From: Rhodosorus marinus
Taxonomy: Eukaryota > Rhodophyta > Stylonematophyceae > Stylonematales > Stylonemataceae
Assembly: GCA_029953675.1 (NCBI GenBank)
Contig: JAMWBK010000012.1
Location: 248,001 to 312,000, forward strand
Direction: 5' to 3'
Length of the DNA: 64,000 nucleotides
Shown piece after piece: positions 61,547 through 64,000 of this stretch. The notes beneath the pieces are model-generated. The model had not been told where the DNA came from and searched no databases. It saw nothing but the letters and a program-made list of their open reading frames with translations. The position numbers were made by a program, and so were the translations under genes. Position 1 is the stretch's first letter; each line of letters begins with the position of its first letter.

Positions 61547-62935
61547 TTACTGCTGTGCCGCAGAAATACGCATCTTCGTGAGAAATGAATGCACATAGGC
61601 CGGCGTAGATTTATAGAGCATCGAACCCAGCGGCTCATTCAGGCCCAACCGGTACAAGAACTTCGGAATTGCCATCAACAGATCCGCAACGAACGGTTTC
61701 ACTGTCTCGGTATGGCATGAAGCCTCGATGCCATTCACCACGATTGTTCCGTCCAGCGTGTGCGGGCTGTACACTCCCGACCGGCGAACGCTGGAGAGTA
61801 CTCCTATGCGCGACTTTCCGAGACCGGTGATGGTCAACTGGTCTCCAACCTTGACCTTCTTGGCCGCGACGAGCGCATCAGCGACGAGGACGTAGTGAGA
61901 ACCCGAGACCTCAATCACGTGACCGCTTTCTGTTTCGATTCTGATGAAATCTGCGTCCTGGGCAGGGTCCTTGTGTCCAAACGCGTAGACGTCGCTGAAA
62001 TCGCCACCGGCAACCATAACTTTGTCACCCGCCTCCAGGAATCTCATAGGTTTTTCAGTGCCGTCAGCTATCAACACGGTGGCATCCCCCGGGAAGCACA
62101 CGGGTAATGAAGTCGGGGTTGGAGTGGGCGTGGCACTGGGTGATACAGCTGGTGACGAAGAATTCTCCGCAGGTGTATCAGTCGGTATGCCGGTCGGTGC
62201 ATCAGTAGGAGCTTCAGTGGGAGCCTCAGTAAGAGCTTCAGAGGGGGCCACAGTAGGAGCTTCGGTGGAGACCTCAGTAGGTGTTTCGGCGTGATACTCA
62301 GTAGGAACTCCAGTGGGAGCCACAGTAGAAGCTTCGGTGGGGATCTCAGTAGGAGCTTCGGTGGGAGGCTCAGTAAGAGCTTCGGTGGGAGGCACAGTAG
62401 GAGCTATGGAAGGGATCGCAGTCGGAACTTCGGAGGGGGCCGCCGTAGGAGCTTCGGTGGGGGTCTCAGTAGCAGCTCCGGTGGGGACCTCAATAGCAGT
62501 TCCGGCGGGGACCTCAGTAGAAACTTGAGTAGGGGCCTCAGTAGGAGCCTTACTCGCAGTTTCCGTTGGTGCTGGAGGTGCCGTGGGAAACCCAGTTTGT
62601 CTCGCTTCACAGTCTCGCTCAGAATCCCTAATGATATCAATGACCAGTGGAGGAAGGCACCTGTCCAATTCCTCAAAAAAACAATCCAAAACCTGGAAGA
62701 GCTCGTCGCAACAGACCATGGCATCGCCTACATCGCCGTCCCCGCCCACGATCTCAGTGGCGCACCGCTGAGAAAGCAGTCCAAGACATTGCTCAACCAG
62801 CTCCTCACAATCAACCTGCCTCAACGCACTCACTACTCGCTTGAAATTGACACCATCTGGCGCACCATTCACACTCCCCAACACCAAAGCGCCTACCAAC
62901 AACCACTTCCAGCTAAAAAACAGCCGAAAATTCAT
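61547..62935 (-). CDS. Secreted Hog/Hint-domain protein with PTE stalk
   Basis: 462 residues from the ATG at 62935 (an upstream GTG at 62995 only adds a poor leader). Signal peptide near residues 1-25 (WLLVGALVLGSVNG). An N-terminal Cys-rich helical domain (VDCEELVEQCLGLLSQRC, VCCDELFQVLDCFFEELDRC) is followed by a long Thr/Pro/Glu repeat stalk (about residues 115-265), likely O-glycosylated. The Hint domain begins CFPGDATVLIADGTEKPM near residue 279 (nucleophile Cys), with SGSHYVLV (catalytic His block) and VVNGIEASCHTE, which closely resembles the VNGV-ASCYA end of hedgehog Hog domains. Such domains self-cleave and may attach a sterol. Cleavage here is inferred. Confidence 0.92.
   Translation of the reverse strand: MNFRLFFSWKWLLVGALVLGSVNGAPDGVNFKRVVSALRQVDCEELVEQCLGLLSQRCATEIVGGDGDVGDAMVCCDELFQVLDCFFEELDRCLPPLVIDIIRDSERDCEARQTGFPTAPPAPTETASKAPTEAPTQVSTEVPAGTAIEVPTGAATETPTEAPTAAPSEVPTAIPSIAPTVPPTEALTEPPTEAPTEIPTEASTVAPTGVPTEYHAETPTEVSTEAPTVAPSEALTEAPTEAPTDAPTGIPTDTPAENSSSPAVSPSATPTPTPTSLPVCFPGDATVLIADGTEKPMRFLEAGDKVMVAGGDFSDVYAFGHKDPAQDADFIRIETESGHVIEVSGSHYVLVADALVAAKKVKVGDQLTITGLGKSRIGVLSSVRRSGVYSPHTLDGTIVVNGIEASCHTETVKPFVADLLMAIPKFLYRLGLNEPLGSMLYKSTPAYVHSFLTKMRISAAQQ
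62150..62545 (-). repeat. 12/24-bp PTEAPTE-coding repeats
   Basis: Short tandem units (GGAGCTTCGGTGGGAGCCTC types) that encode the PTE stalk. Plus-strand ORFs of Gly/Ser/Arg or Val/Gly/Ala repeats here are antisense artefacts. Confidence 0.9.
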
Positions 62936-63094
62936 CCTAGGATGGCAAACCCAAATTTTTTTCAACAGAAACAAAACAACTTTCAGCCAGCCCACAGTTG
63001 CTCTCTCTTTCCCTCTTCCTCTCCATTACATACGTCCTCATCTCCCTCCCCGGTCGTCGATCACCCTCCCAACCCCCAACACCCCACCTGCTAC

Positions 63095-63101
63095 TTATAT
63101 A
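63095..63101 (-). promoter_or_regulatory. TATA box of the Hog-protein gene
   Basis: TATATAA on the minus strand within GTGTATATAAGTAGC, about 160 bases before the ATG. Confidence 0.65.
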
Positions 63102-64000
63102 CACCTACGCGAACCGCATCCTCAACAAGAAGAGAAAAAGACATTCAGCACTTGAAGGGTCCATTTTATTCCTTTGCTATATAAAACATACCGCATTTGA
63201 CCGTTCACCCTCCCAAACTGGGACGTTGAGACTGACTATTTCCAATTCGTGAAAAAGTCTAATAATTACGGAAGTCTTTCATATTATGAATTTTGCCCGT
63301 TGCTAAGAAAGTAAATATTAGATGATTTGTGCAGCATACATTGAAGATCGCTAATTACTTCCTTTTTATGATTTCTTAAAACTCAGTTTATGTTTGTTTT
63401 TGTTCCATCTCCTTAATTTATTTATTATTTGGATCTAATAAAGCTGATTATTATAATAACTAGTAATGATTCGAGGCATTCCTTGATTATTTGTAAGAAA
63501 ACAAGTCCGTTCGGACAGTATTGATGAAAAAAGTAGAATATTTCTTTGTTTGTGCCCTTAGCGAAACTACATGTGTGCTTGCATTACCGACGCGCGACTA
63601 GAATCAGGGCAAGGGTGGACCGGCCGAAGCCCGGGTGTGAAGAGCCACAACGAGTCACAACGGGAAAAGGTAATATTTTGAACTGGAGGGGAGGTGGCGA
63701 ATAAGAAGACGGGCAGAGAAACGCCCAACACGTCGCTGCGGACGAGCACCCCCTGAAAAGTACTCTTGGAGAATCGTGATTAGGACGCATTCTATCCCAC
63801 TCCTAGCCTTCTATACATGGATTGCAAATTACTGCCCGCATAAAGAGATGTCACCACGAGTAAAACTATTAAACTAGCCTGTTAGAGTTATGCTAGACCA
63901 CCGGTCAGCCGAGAGCAGTTAAGAAGCGACCGTCAGCGAAGCACTTCCCGAGACACTTCCAGCCGAGAACTTCCGCCCTACCCAAGCGTTCCACTACGAA
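63102..64000. other. No gene recognised
   Basis: AT-rich to about 63560, then mixed. No ORF with a motif and no family A, B or C tail found. Confidence 0.5.

Noticed and set aside
62022-63184. Plus-strand ORFs with Gly/Ser/Arg or Val/Gly/Ala repeats
   Set aside because: Antisense of the PTE stalk repeats of the Hog protein.

Overview
The window is nuclear DNA from a eukaryote. My best guess is a florideophyte red alga (Chondrus-like). The reasons are compact, mostly single-exon genes, many secreted proteins, a hedgehog-type Hog/Hint protein, and dense LTR and R2-like retrotransposon debris at medium GC. The taxon is inference; nothing in the sequence names it.

Only about six host-type genes look real: a secreted beta-propeller/trefoil-like protein (2999-4930 +), a secreted EGF plus C2-like protein (14734-15390 +), a multi-exon secreted cysteine-rich protein (28402-25940 -), its compact paralogue (35721-36311 +), a 1268-residue secreted collagen-like protein (52763-48957 -), and a Hog-domain protein with a Thr/Pro/Glu-repeat stalk (62935-61547 -). 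Five of them have TATA-like boxes.

The most interesting region is 24.7-36.3 kb. Here a secreted family has grown by tandem copying of a 399-bp unit holding two 6-cysteine exons and two short introns. Beyond the 3' end the same exon-intron units seem to have decayed into a satellite. A broken paralogue with the same alternating exons lies at 31.3-32.7 kb (+), and a module-free paralogue at 35.7 kb.

Most other DNA is mobile. There is one structurally complete Ty3/gypsy chromovirus-like element (8134-13368, -) with LTRs differing at one base, a 5-bp target duplication, a convincing -1 frameshift signal between gag and pol, and two lesions in pol. There is a copia-type LTR end (about 34.9-35.2 kb) and an old gypsy RT remnant (59.6 kb). 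Three related non-LTR families carry an RT with an H-D-D active-site motif, a C-terminal CCHC-type finger and a restriction-like endonuclease (RLE). I call them A, B and C.

Family A ends in a conserved CCCCTCGGGG hairpin tail followed by AAACAAATTCATTCA, and often sits in inverted pairs. Family B ends in a tail with CCAGTAAAG-type repeats. It forms a head-to-tail array of 5'-truncated copies at 42.6-48.8 kb, and its 75-82-bp tail-only copies are flanked by perfect 12-bp target duplications. Family C is seen as one nearly intact ORF fused to a family B 5' half (37.5-42 kb) and as one old copy at 5.4-6.3 kb. Two BED-finger (hAT-like) fragments, several minisatellites and a perfect 17-bp hairpin complete the window. 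I saw no rRNA or tRNA gene and no CRISPR array.
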